Source: Massilia mucilaginosa
GTDB lineage: Bacteria; Pseudomonadota; Gammaproteobacteria; Burkholderiales; Burkholderiaceae_D
Length of the DNA: 64,000 bases
Direction of reading: 5' to 3'
Assembly: GCF_011682145.1 (NCBI RefSeq)
Contig: NZ_WHJH01000012.1
Span: forward strand, 80,539 to 144,538
Below are positions 41,655 to 50,300 of this stretch, one piece after another. The number at the start of each line of letters is the position of its first letter. Position 1 is the first letter of the stretch. The translations under genes and the position numbers were made by a program. Below the pieces are notes generated by a model. It made no database searches. It was not told the DNA's origin and saw only the letters and a list, made by a program, of their open reading frames with translations.

Positions 41655-43850
41655 CTACAGGAACAGGGAGCAGGGATTGAGGTCGGCTTCGGCGCTGGCG
41701 CGCTCGAGCCAGCCGAGCGCCAGCGGCACGCTGTACAGGCGTCCCGGGCCGAAGCGCGGCCAGAAGTGGCGCAGGCCGGGCACGATCACCTGCACCACCG
41801 GCAGGCCGATATCGGGACGGGTCTTGTCGACCACGAGCAGGTCCATGCCGCGCGCGGCGAGCAGCGCGACGCAGGCGTCGATGTCGGCACGCAGGTCGGC
41901 GCCGCCGCTGCACGGCATGCCGGCGGCGCCGCGCGGCGCCAGCGCCGGGGCAGGTTCCAGGAATGGCGCGGGCCCAAGCAGGGCCGGGTCCCACGGCGAC
42001 GGGGTCTCGCCGCGCGGGTCGAACAACTGGTTCACTTCGGTCAGCGCGCGCTGCACCGCCAGGCGCGCGTCCAGATGGCAACCGAAGCCGATCGCATGGC
42101 GCCCCTGCCCCGGGTGGTGGGCCAGCGCGGCGCACACCGGGATGCCCAGGTCGTGGGTCAGGTCCAGCACCCACAGGCGCCAGCCGCCGGCGGCGTAGTC
42201 GAGCACCAGGCGCTCGAAGTAGGGATCGCCGAAGCTGGCCAGGTCGACCCCGGGCATGGGAATGCGGTTGTACCACCATATGGCGGTGGCGTCGCGCTCG
42301 ACCAGTTCGAGGAAACCCTGAAGTATCGCTTCCTCGCGGCAGTTGCCGGCCGCCGCGCCGTTCGGATTATGGATGCCGTAGGCCGCGCCGGCCGCCGCCG
42401 GGGCCTCGGCATAGCAGTATGTCAGGGGCACATGGCACTGGCGCCCGCTGCCCAGCGACCAGGCCGGCGTCCAGTCGATCACGGTATCGGGGTCGAAGCG
42501 CTGCGGCACCTGGCGGCGCCTGTCGTCGGTCAGCGCATTCCGGGCGGCGCGCCCGGCGTACTGGCGCTCGCTGAACAGTTGCAGCGCATCGAAGCCGCAG
42601 GCGGACGGGCCGAGCGAACGCATGCTGGCGCGCACGCACGCTTCGTCGCCCTGGTACACGCCGCTGTAGCGTTCGAGCGCCTCGCACAGGGCGCTGGCGC
42701 GGGCCTGTTCCTCGCTCTGCCCCTTGCCTGCGCAAACCTTGTCGAAGCTGTGCGCGCGCGGTGGGTCGCGCGGACACACCATGTAGCCGGCCACGTACAC
42801 CTTGCGCATGCCGCCGTGGCGGCGTGGCATCGGATGCAGGTAGGCCACCGGCCCGGTCAGCGGGCTGACCAGATGCCGGTACTGCTCGTAAGTCTGGACC
42901 GGGTCGCGCTGGCGATAGCCGCCGTCGTGGCGCAGCAGGCCCGTGACCGCTTGCAGCGCCGGAAATCGTTCGGCCTGGCGCCGCATCAGCGCCGGATCGC
43001 CGCACAGCGGGCATTGGGGACGGCGCAGCACGGCGTGGCGCGCCGTCGCCAGGGTGCCCAGGTCGAGCGCCAGCATGGCGGCGCTCACGCCGGCGCGCTC
43101 TTCTCCCAGCACGCGCAGGTTGGCGACCAGGTTCGCCAGCAGGCCGAACACGGCCAGCGCGCCGGGCGCGTCGAAGGCCAGCGGCAGATGGCCGCCGCCG
43201 CCCGCGCGCGCCAGCAGCGTGTCGACCGGGCGATTGACGCGCAGCCAGAAGCGCAGGCACTCGAGGCAGGCGCCGTGCTGCGCGTGCAGCAAGGGACCGA
43301 GGGTGGGCCGGGTGCCGGCCGCGCACACCAGCAGCAGCGGCACCTGGTCGGCGCGCGCGCGCGCGGCAATCGCGTCGAGCTCGGGGCGCAGATAGTCGTC
43401 GGTGAGGGCGATGCGCAGCCCGGCGCCGGGGTCGACGCGCATGCCGGCCAGCGCCAGCGCGCGCGTGGCGGGGCCGGGATCGATCCCGCCGCAGCATGCG
43501 AGCGCGACGCTGCAAGCGTCCGGCGCGGCCGGCGGCGCGGCGCCGGCCATCAGCTCCCAGTACGCATCGGCCGGGGTCGGGGCGGCGCCGGCGGCATGCA
43601 GGTGGCCCAGGCTGAACAGATGATCGAGCGCTTCGAGCACCTCCGCCGGCGCCAGTTCGGCGCCCAGCCGCGCCACCAGCTCGGCCACGCTGCGCACGCC
43701 GTCGACCGCTTGCCCGACCAGGGCCAGGGCGCGTCCGCGCAGCATCGCGCGGCGCCGTTCGCTCAGGATCAGCAGCAGCTCGCCATCGAGGGCCTCCACC
43801 CGCAGACTCGGTTTGAAGACGGGGATGAGGTCGGGATCGGACAAGGGCAT
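41655..43850 (-). CDS. TOMM cyclodehydratase (leader-binding domain fused to YcaO)
   Basis: A 731-aa fusion. Residues 1-~330 form the ocin-ThiF/E1-like partner that binds the precursor leader, with a zinc tetrad CLEC (195-198) and CPLC (280-283). Residues ~345-731 are YcaO, which uses ATP to cyclise Cys/Ser/Thr into azolines; ATP-site motifs are SALCEALER (386-394), REEAILQGFLELVERD (505-520) and RALTEVNQ (601-608). The C-terminus is NPCSLFL instead of the PxPxP tail of many azoline-forming YcaO enzymes. Two precursor genes lie immediately upstream. No SagB-type dehydrogenase is nearby. It starts at 43850. Confidence 0.93.
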   Translation of the reverse strand: MPLSDPDLIPVFKPSLRVEALDGELLLILSERRRAMLRGRALALVGQAVDGVRSVAELVARLGAELAPAEVLEALDHLFSLGHLHAAGAAPTPADAYWELMAGAAPPAAPDACSVALACCGGIDPGPATRALALAGMRVDPGAGLRIALTDDYLRPELDAIAARARADQVPLLLVCAAGTRPTLGPLLHAQHGACLECLRFWLRVNRPVDTLLARAGGGGHLPLAFDAPGALAVFGLLANLVANLRVLGEERAGVSAAMLALDLGTLATARHAVLRRPQCPLCGDPALMRRQAERFPALQAVTGLLRHDGGYRQRDPVQTYEQYRHLVSPLTGPVAYLHPMPRRHGGMRKVYVAGYMVCPRDPPRAHSFDKVCAGKGQSEEQARASALCEALERYSGVYQGDEACVRASMRSLGPSACGFDALQLFSERQYAGRAARNALTDDRRRQVPQRFDPDTVIDWTPAWSLGSGRQCHVPLTYCYAEAPAAAGAAYGIHNPNGAAAGNCREEAILQGFLELVERDATAIWWYNRIPMPGVDLASFGDPYFERLVLDYAAGGWRLWVLDLTHDLGIPVCAALAHHPGQGRHAIGFGCHLDARLAVQRALTEVNQLFDPRGETPSPWDPALLGPAPFLEPAPALAPRGAAGMPCSGGADLRADIDACVALLAARGMDLLVVDKTRPDIGLPVVQVIVPGLRHFWPRFGPGRLYSVPLALGWLERASAEADLNPCSLFL

Positions 43851-43905
43851 GGGAGAACCAGGTGAACGGCGGCGCCCGCGCGCGGACGCCGCCGGATGAC
43901 GCCAA

Positions 43906-44256
43906 TCAGCAGCAGGAAAACAGATAGGTGGCGCCGGCGTCGTTGTAGGCGGCCAGGGCAATCGCCTCCTCCTCCACGCGCGGTTGTTGGGGCACGCCGA
44001 AGGTCATGCTGTTCTTCGGCAGGTTCCAGGTCCGCGCCGCGCTGTCCCAGCCCGAACCGGGCGGCGCCTCGCGGATCGCCAGGGCGATATTCCACGGGCA
44101 TTTGTAGCCGAAATAGCGCTGCAATGCCAGCAGCGGGTCGGCCAGCAGGGCCTGCTTGAATTCGTGGTCGTGCCACGACAGCGCGATGGCGCGCATGTAC
44201 ACTTCCTGGAACGCCAGCAGCGATTCGTAGGTCGGTATCTTGTTGGTAAACGACAT
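43906..44256 (-). CDS. TOMM precursor peptide 1 (NHLP-type leader, C-terminal Cys-Cys)
   Basis: A 116-aa precursor with a nitrile-hydratase-alpha-like leader (RAIALSWHDHEFKQALLADP, residues ~22-41, then a PWNIALAIRE strand). A linker follows, and it ends in AAYNDAGATYLFSCC. It matches the BMA_0021/BMA_0022 family of TOMM precursors as I remember it. The likely modified residues are the terminal S-C-C and possibly upstream Ser/Thr. The start at 44256 has a strong GGGAGG. It is paralogous to the 44267-44614 gene, ten bases upstream, and 55 bases from the cyclodehydratase. Confidence 0.9.
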   Translation of the reverse strand: MSFTNKIPTYESLLAFQEVYMRAIALSWHDHEFKQALLADPLLALQRYFGYKCPWNIALAIREAPPGSGWDSAARTWNLPKNSMTFGVPQQPRVEEEAIALAAYNDAGATYLFSCC

Positions 44257-44266
44257 GGGGCCTCCC

Positions 44267-44614
44267 TTATAAGTTAGTCAGGAACGTCAGGAAGCGGGCG
44301 TTGTACTCGGCCAGCGCAACGGCCTCCTCGCCCGGTTCCGGCCTGGGCGGCAGGGTCAGGCCGACCACGTTCTGGGTGTGGCAGATCCAGCCGGCGTTGA
44401 GCTCCGGACGCCAGCTGGCGCTGTTCGGGATGACGGCCAGCTCCATATCGTAAGGAAAATCGTAGCGCAGCGACTCCTTGAGCGCCTCCTTGGGTGTGGC
44501 GTACAGGGCGCTTTTGAAGGCGGGATCCTTCCAGGCCAGCGCAATGGCCCGGATGATCAGCGCGCGGTACTGCAAAAACGTGTCGTAGTTCGACGACGCG
44601 GGACGGTAGATCAT
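44267..44614 (-). CDS. TOMM precursor peptide 2 (NHLP-type leader, no terminal cysteines)
   Basis: A 115-aa paralogue of precursor 1. It shares RAIALAWKDPAFKSALYATP and the EEAVALAEYNA block near the end but finishes ARFLTFLTNL, with Thr and no Cys. A single Cys lies mid-protein (GWICHTQN). The start at 44614 is preferred because AGGAG is five bases away; an ATG at 44617 is only two bases from it and overlaps the kinase stop (TGATG). It may give a different product or act as a partner of peptide 1. Confidence 0.87.
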   Translation of the reverse strand: MIYRPASSNYDTFLQYRALIIRAIALAWKDPAFKSALYATPKEALKESLRYDFPYDMELAVIPNSASWRPELNAGWICHTQNVVGLTLPPRPEPGEEAVALAEYNARFLTFLTNL

Positions 44615-44616
44615 CA

Positions 44617-47600
44617 TCACTCCTGAGGTTGGACAAATTTGACTGCGTTGATCGTCGCCATGCCTGGCGCGCGCCGTGCCGCCCGCAGCGCATCGAGCGC
44701 GCGCTGGGCCTCGCGCAGGCTGCGCCCCATGCCGCCGGCGCGGGCCAGCACAATGGCCAGCTCCAGGTCGGCGCAGCTGGCGGCGCGCGCGGCCGGGCCG
44801 GCGCTGCCGCGGTAGTGCGCGCGCTGGCGCAGCATCTCGGGCTTGAAGTAGCGTTCTTCGACCTGGTCGCACAGCGCCAGGCTTTGTTCGATGCGCGCCA
44901 GCGCACCCGCGCTGTCGCCGGCGCGCTCGTGCAGCTGCGCCGCCATGGCCCCGAGGTAGCTCAGGCCCAGCATGCAGCCGGTGCGCCCGAGGGCGTCGAG
45001 CACCTGTTCGGTCCGGGCCAGGTCGGAACAGGCCCAGCTGTTCATGGCCGCCGCGTAGCCCTGCACCGCCGGCAAACCGTACTTGCCGGCCAGCTCGAGC
45101 ATCTCGGCGCTGACCGCGCGCGTCGCGTCCAGGTCGCCGCGGTACTGGTGCAGGAAGCACAGATACATCAGGGCCACGCCGATCGAGGGAATGTGGCGCA
45201 GGGTGCGCGCATGCCCGAGCGCGGTGTGGGCCAGCGCCAGCGCCGCGGCCTCGTCGGCCTGGTCGGCGCCGGCGAACCAGAGCACCTGGGCCAGCCCGGC
45301 GCTGGCCCAGACGCGCGTGTCGAGGCCGAACTGATACGCGTGCCCCGCATGCGCCTGCGCATCGTAGCCGTCGATCGCCATGACGAACGCGGCGCGCGCG
45401 CCGGCCAGGTCGCCATCGATCCAGTTGGCCACGCCGCGCAGGGTCGCGGCGGCCACGTCCAGGCCATCCCCGGCCGCCTTGACGCACAGCAGGTCGAGCT
45501 GGGCGACCAGCTGGCGCACGGTGGCGCGGTTGCTGGCCACGTGATGATAGAAGGCCAGCATCCACAGGATCGGCACGCGCTGGCGCGGATCGGGACTGGC
45601 CTCGGCCAGCCCGAGGGTGCGCTCGGCCAGGCTGCGCACGCGCCCGTTGGCCCAACCGTATTTCGACATCAGCGCGTTGGTCAGGGTGATCGCGCTGGCC
45701 AGGTCGGCCTCGCGCCTGGCGGCGCCATCGATCCGGGTGCTCCACTGCTCGACCCTCGTGGCCAGTTCGATGGCGTCGTCGTGCAGCGCGCGTTCGAGCA
45801 GCGCGCGCGCGGCCCGGTTGCCGTACGCGACGGCGCTGGAAAATTCGTCGGCGGCGGCGTGGTGGCGGGCCAGCTCGGCCAGCGCCGCCTCGACCTCGGC
45901 TTGCGTGCCGCCGGCCAGGCGGCGCGCGATGCGGGCGTGGGTCTGGCGCTGCACGGCGCGCGGCAGCGCATCGTAGGCGGCGTCGCGGATCAGGGCGTGG
46001 CGGAACACATAGCTGTCGCCCTGCACGCGCCGGCGCCGGTTGATCAGGTCGGCCGCGATCAGGGCGTCCAGGTCGGCCTGCAGGCTGGCCTCGTCGACCA
46101 GCGCCACCTCGACCAGCAGGGCGTGCGCGAACTCGCGCCCGATCGCCGCCGCCAGCTGCGCCGTTTCGCGCGCGCCGCCCATGCCGGCCAGGCGCGCCGC
46201 CAGCAAGTCGCGCAGCGTCACCGGGATGGCCGCCGTGTCGGCGCCGCCGGCAAGGCGGTACACCCCGTCCTCGGCCACCAGCAGCTTGTGTTCGACCAGC
46301 GTGCGGGTCAGCTCCTCGACGAACAGGGGCACGCCGTCGCTGCGTTCGAGCAGGTAGCGCAAGGCGCTGTCGTCGAGCCGCGCGCCGCTCAGCAAGTCCC
46401 CCACCAGCTGCCCGGCATCGTCCTGCGCCAGGCGCGCGAGCGCCAGGACGGGCACGCGCGCGGCCTCCCACGGACTGTCGAATTCCGGGCGCGCCGTCAG
46501 CGCCAGCAGCAGCGCCTGCCCGCCCAGCGCCGGCAGCAGCGCGCCCAGCAGCTCGAAACTGGTCTGGTCGATCCAGTGCACATCCTCGATCACGAGCACG
46601 AAGGGCTGGCCATCGCCCATCTGCAAGACCAGGCCGCGCAAGGCTTCCAGCAAGACCTGCTTCTGGCGTTCGGCCGACAGCGGCATGTCGGCGCCGGCCG
46701 GCGGCAGCGGCAATCCGAGCCAGGAGCACAGGATCGGCAGCGCCCACGGCGAGACCGGGCCGCAGCGGCCGAGCGCCGCGCGCAAGCGCTCGGCCGCGAC
46801 ATCGGGCGCATCGCCGTCGTGCAGGCGCCAGTGGTTTTTCACCAGGTCCAGGAATGGACGCAAGGCCTGGTTGCGGTGTTCCGGCAGGCAGCGGCATTCG
46901 GGCGCGGCATGCCCGGCCGCGCGCGCCGCGATGGCCAGTTCGGCGGCCAGGCGCGACTTGCCGATCCCGGCCTCGCCCTGGATCAGGATGGCATTGCCGC
47001 GCCCGGCGCGCGCCGCGTGCCAGACCTGGTCGAGGCGCGCCAGTTCGGCGCCGCGCCCGACCAGGGCGGCGCGCACGCCCCCGCCGCGCCAGGACTGCGC
47101 CGCTTCGGCCGGATATTCGCCGGCCAGCGCATACATGGGCAGCGGCGCGGCGCCGGGATCGGCGTGGCAAAAGCCGGCCGCATCGCATTCGATGTACGGG
47201 TCGAGCATGCGGCGCGCGGCCAGGCTGACCATCACCGTACCGGGCGGCGCGGCCTGCTCAAGCAGCAGCGCGGTGTTGGGGGTGCTGCCGCCCGGCAGGT
47301 AGCCGGGCCGCACCAGCACCATGCCGGTGTGGATGCCGAGCCGGATCGACAGGCGGAACCCTTGCAGCTCCAGCAGCGGCGCGCGGCGCCTGGCCTGGCT
47401 CACCAGTTCGAGGGCGGTGCGGGCGGCGCGGCGCGCGGCGCTGTCGCTCGGCTGCGGATACCCGAAATACATCATCAGGCCGGCGCCGAGCGCGCCGGCG
47501 ACATGGCCGCCGTAGCGCACGGCCGTGTCGATGCACAAGCCGATCTGGTCGCGCTGCAGGGCCTCGCTGGCCTCCAGTTCGTGTTCGCTGGTACTGCTCA

Positions 47601-48603
47601 GGAACAGCGTGCAGCACAGCACGGTGATCTGGCGCCGCTCGTAAGCCGGCGCCGCCGCGCCGGGATGGTAGGGCGCGGTCAGGCCGCCGGCCGCGCCGGC
47701 CTCGGCCTTCTGCCCGCCAAGCGGGCCGACGATGCCGGCCAGGTTAAGCTGCAGGAAATCGGCATGCACGGCGCAGGCGCTTTCGGCCCGGTCCAGCGGA
47801 TTCTTGCGCAGCACGCGGCGCAGCAAGCCGCCCAGCGGATGGCCCAGCAGGGCCGGCGGCAGCGCAATCTCGGCGGCGCTCAATTGCTGATGAAAGATCG
47901 CGGCCAGCGTGACGCCCTGCACCGCCGGCTGGCCGGTCAGGCATTCGAGCAGCACCAGTCCCCATGCGTACAGATCGCTCTTGACGCTGGGCGGCTCGCC
48001 GCGCAGCTGTTCGGGTGCGCTGTACGACGGCGAGCACATGGTTTCCTGGGTCAGCGTCACGCCGCGCGCTTCGCCGTGCTGGCGCTCGGCGACGAAGGCG
48101 GCGATGCCGAAATCGAGCACCTTGGCGTGCGTGCGCGCGCCGGTGGTGGTGATCATGATGTTATGCGGCTTGAGGTCGCGGTGGGCGATGCCTTGCGCAT
48201 GGGCGCACGCCAGCGCATCGAGCACCTGTCCCATCAATTCGCCGGCCAGCGCCGCGTTCATCGCGCCCTTGCGCTGCAACAGCTCCTTGAGGGTTTCGCC
48301 CGGCACGAACTCGAACACCGCGTACAGCTGCATGCTGGCGGTGGTGCCCTTGTCAAGCAGGCGCACCAGGTGCGGATGGTGCAACTGCCCGCACAGCTGC
48401 GTTTCGCGCTCGAAGCGCTCGGCCAGGCGCCTGGCGCGCGCGGCATCCTGGCCGGCGCAGCCCCGCAGCAGCTTGAGCGCGACGATCTGGCCGGTGCTTT
48501 GCTGGCGCGCCTTGTAGACGGTGCCCGCCCCGCCCTCGCCGAGCAGGCGGATGAGCTGGTATCCGGCAACCGCGATGGGCTCGCGCCCGTCCTGGTTCAA
48601 CAC
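44617..48603 (-). CDS. TOMM system kinase/cyclase fusion protein with AAA ATPase and TPR region
   Basis: A 1328-aa regulator. Ser/Thr kinase 14-285: LGEGGAGTVY loop, K44, HRDLKPHN (D143), DFG 164-166, APE. Class III cyclase-like domain ~322-498 (RRQITVLCC, GLMMYFGYP, GIHTGMVL). NTPase with Walker A GEAGIGKS (543-550). The remainder is TPR-like helices. In the cyclase domain both metal Asp positions are replaced (FxD replaced by CTLFLSS; GDG replaced by GAG), so it is probably non-catalytic. It starts at GTG 48603 (or TTG 48600) overlapping the FHA stop, and its own stop overlaps precursor 2. This architecture is known from other TOMM clusters. Confidence 0.9.
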   Translation of the reverse strand: MLNQDGREPIAVAGYQLIRLLGEGGAGTVYKARQQSTGQIVALKLLRGCAGQDAARARRLAERFERETQLCGQLHHPHLVRLLDKGTTASMQLYAVFEFVPGETLKELLQRKGAMNAALAGELMGQVLDALACAHAQGIAHRDLKPHNIMITTTGARTHAKVLDFGIAAFVAERQHGEARGVTLTQETMCSPSYSAPEQLRGEPPSVKSDLYAWGLVLLECLTGQPAVQGVTLAAIFHQQLSAAEIALPPALLGHPLGGLLRRVLRKNPLDRAESACAVHADFLQLNLAGIVGPLGGQKAEAGAAGGLTAPYHPGAAAPAYERRQITVLCCTLFLSSTSEHELEASEALQRDQIGLCIDTAVRYGGHVAGALGAGLMMYFGYPQPSDSAARRAARTALELVSQARRRAPLLELQGFRLSIRLGIHTGMVLVRPGYLPGGSTPNTALLLEQAAPPGTVMVSLAARRMLDPYIECDAAGFCHADPGAAPLPMYALAGEYPAEAAQSWRGGGVRAALVGRGAELARLDQVWHAARAGRGNAILIQGEAGIGKSRLAAELAIAARAAGHAAPECRCLPEHRNQALRPFLDLVKNHWRLHDGDAPDVAAERLRAALGRCGPVSPWALPILCSWLGLPLPPAGADMPLSAERQKQVLLEALRGLVLQMGDGQPFVLVIEDVHWIDQTSFELLGALLPALGGQALLLALTARPEFDSPWEAARVPVLALARLAQDDAGQLVGDLLSGARLDDSALRYLLERSDGVPLFVEELTRTLVEHKLLVAEDGVYRLAGGADTAAIPVTLRDLLAARLAGMGGARETAQLAAAIGREFAHALLVEVALVDEASLQADLDALIAADLINRRRRVQGDSYVFRHALIRDAAYDALPRAVQRQTHARIARRLAGGTQAEVEAALAELARHHAAADEFSSAVAYGNRAARALLERALHDDAIELATRVEQWSTRIDGAARREADLASAITLTNALMSKYGWANGRVRSLAERTLGLAEASPDPRQRVPILWMLAFYHHVASNRATVRQLVAQLDLLCVKAAGDGLDVAAATLRGVANWIDGDLAGARAAFVMAIDGYDAQAHAGHAYQFGLDTRVWASAGLAQVLWFAGADQADEAAALALAHTALGHARTLRHIPSIGVALMYLCFLHQYRGDLDATRAVSAEMLELAGKYGLPAVQGYAAAMNSWACSDLARTEQVLDALGRTGCMLGLSYLGAMAAQLHERAGDSAGALARIEQSLALCDQVEERYFKPEMLRQRAHYRGSAGPAARAASCADLELAIVLARAGGMGRSLREAQRALDALRAARRAPGMATINAVKFVQPQE

Positions 48604-49598
48604 TGCGCCTGCATGGCCGCGCGCGTCTGGCTGAACGCGGATGGCGGCGTAGCGTCCGGGGTGAAGGTACCCTCGAGCTGGGCGCCGCGCACGATCTGGA
48701 AACCGAATGCGCCGAAGCGCACTTCGCCGCGCCGGCGTTCGATCACGTTCGACAGATTGGCGCCGTCGGGGAAGGCGCGCGCGATCTGGCTGCGGACCCG
48801 GAAAATCTGGATATTGAGGTGCTGCGCGTCCAGCCCGAGCATGCGCGCCAGCCGCCCCACTTCGACCCAGCCCTGGCTGGTCGCGTCGGTGCCGCGCGCC
48901 GCGTCGTCGAGGCGCAGGCGCGCCAGGGTCAACAGGCTGTAGTGGTGGGTGCGCTCGCCGAGGTCGGCGCGGCGCCCCGCCTCGGCGATGGTCAGCGAGA
49001 TATGCTCTTCGTTCTGGCTCACGGTGAAGTTGAACAGGACCGGCGCGCCGGCACCGGCGCCCATCTGCGCCAGGTCCGAGGTCGGCGCGATCTGGGACAG
49101 CGCGGCGAAGGTCCAGACATCGGCGCCGATGCGCACCGGCGCGCCGTCGCGCAGCACATTGCTGCCGGCGGTGTCTTCCCACAGCCATTGGCCGTCCGGC
49201 GACAGCGCCACGGTCGACTCGGGCGCAAGGTCGTCGGGGAGCAGGTGGAAGCGCTGCAGGGTGAGCGCCTGCATATCCGCGCGCGGCGGCAACAGCATGG
49301 CGCAGGGCGGGTCCAATGCGACCACTTCCCATCCGGCCGCGTCGCCCAGCGCGAAGCGGAGCGTGCGGCCCGTTTCCAGCGCGGCCTCGCCGCCGATCCG
49401 TTGGTCGTCGATGAACGTGCCGTTACGGCTGTGATCGATGACGAGCCAGGCATGGCCGTCCCACCTGATCGAGGCATGGATTTGCGACGCGTCCAGGTTG
49501 AACAGCACCGAATCGGCCTTGTCGGGATTGCGCCCGAATACATGAGCGGAGCGCAGATAGATGACCTGCCGAGTATCCCGATTCCGTAACGCCGCCAT
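48597..49598 (-). CDS. FHA domain protein with C-terminal winged-helix-like region
   Basis: A 333-aa protein: an FHA domain at residues ~10-90 (YLRSAHVFGRNP, SQIHASIRW, SRNGTFIDDQRIG), which binds phosphothreonine, and a C-terminal region (SQGWVEVGRLARMLGLD, FRVRSQIARAF, RFGAFGFQIV) resembling a DNA-binding winged helix. The start at 49598 follows AGGAGG eight bases away. It is the first gene of the long operon and overlaps the kinase gene, so it is probably the kinase's phospho-dependent partner and may be a transcription regulator of the cluster. Confidence 0.88.
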   Translation of the reverse strand: MAALRNRDTRQVIYLRSAHVFGRNPDKADSVLFNLDASQIHASIRWDGHAWLVIDHSRNGTFIDDQRIGGEAALETGRTLRFALGDAAGWEVVALDPPCAMLLPPRADMQALTLQRFHLLPDDLAPESTVALSPDGQWLWEDTAGSNVLRDGAPVRIGADVWTFAALSQIAPTSDLAQMGAGAGAPVLFNFTVSQNEEHISLTIAEAGRRADLGERTHHYSLLTLARLRLDDAARGTDATSQGWVEVGRLARMLGLDAQHLNIQIFRVRSQIARAFPDGANLSNVIERRRGEVRFGAFGFQIVRGAQLEGTFTPDATPPSAFSQTRAAMQAQC

Positions 49599-49920
49599 GC
49601 GAAAAACCCTCCTGGATGTGGACGAAAACAACGCGCGCGCTGACCGTCCACCATAAAAAATCTGATCTTGGCAATCGTACACTGTTTACTATTGAGAATT
49701 AAAAGTCTTTTCGATGAGAGGCTAGTGTTGTAAAAATGCCATGCCGGCGAGCTGGCGCAGAGCTGCGCAATGGTGTAATGCGCTGTAATGGCAAAGCCCG
49801 GCCGATCCTTCGATACTGAAGCTGCTTCGCCATGCGAGGCAAGCGTCGGATCAGCGCCGCCCCGCGCGGCAATCCGCACTGGTCCCGCCAATCATCCAAC
49901 CAACCATGAAGGAAATGAAC
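49599..49920. other. Divergent intergenic region upstream of the TOMM operon
   Basis: 322 bases between the leftward FHA operon and the rightward 87-aa gene. 49650-49740 is AT-rich and should hold the operon promoter. No confident -35/-10 pair or palindrome was found. It is the natural place for an operator of the FHA protein. Confidence 0.5.
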
Positions 49921-50184
49921 ATGCGTCTCGCAGATAACGATGAAGGAATGGGAGCATTTGTCGTGTCGGTCGAAGTCGATGACGAGGGCACGTTCGAGCA
50001 GGTCCCGCAAGTCGGCCATGCTGTCGAAATCACGATCAATACCATCACCTTCCATTGCCCCAACCAAAATATCCCCGTGATTAACAATGCGCCTGATAAC
50101 ACGATTTTCAGGGTGGAGGTGCACCACCCGGCGCGGCCGGCGCCAAATTCGCTGTATGTCGAACAGTATCCGTACGAGCAATAA
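49921..50184 (+). CDS. Small hypothetical protein divergent from the TOMM operon
   Basis: An 87-aa protein from ATG 49921 with AAGGAA six bases upstream; in-frame ATGs at 49906 and 49915 are alternatives. It is acidic, with beta segments (AFVVSVEVDDEGTFEQV; TITFHCPNQNIPVINNAPDN) and a single cysteine. No signal peptide or known domain. Composition is lower in GC than its neighbours, like the AT-rich promoter zone beside it. Its position between the cluster regulator and the phosphopantetheinyl transferase suggests a cluster-linked role, but none can be named. Confidence 0.6.
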   Translation: MRLADNDEGMGAFVVSVEVDDEGTFEQVPQVGHAVEITINTITFHCPNQNIPVINNAPDNTIFRVEVHHPARPAPNSLYVEQYPYEQ

Positions 50185-50300
50185 GCATGCCCGGCGCGCG
50201 CCCGCACCGGGCGCCGCCTGTGATGCTTCCCGCTGCTTGCACCCATGCCACTTCTGCTAGACTTGGCACCTCCCCAAGCCTCATAGCGCAAGCGCCACTG

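Noticed and set aside
44629..48942. Long plus-strand open frame opposite the TOMM kinase gene
   Set aside because: Antisense shadow of a GC-rich gene; the minus strand encodes intact kinase and ATPase motifs.
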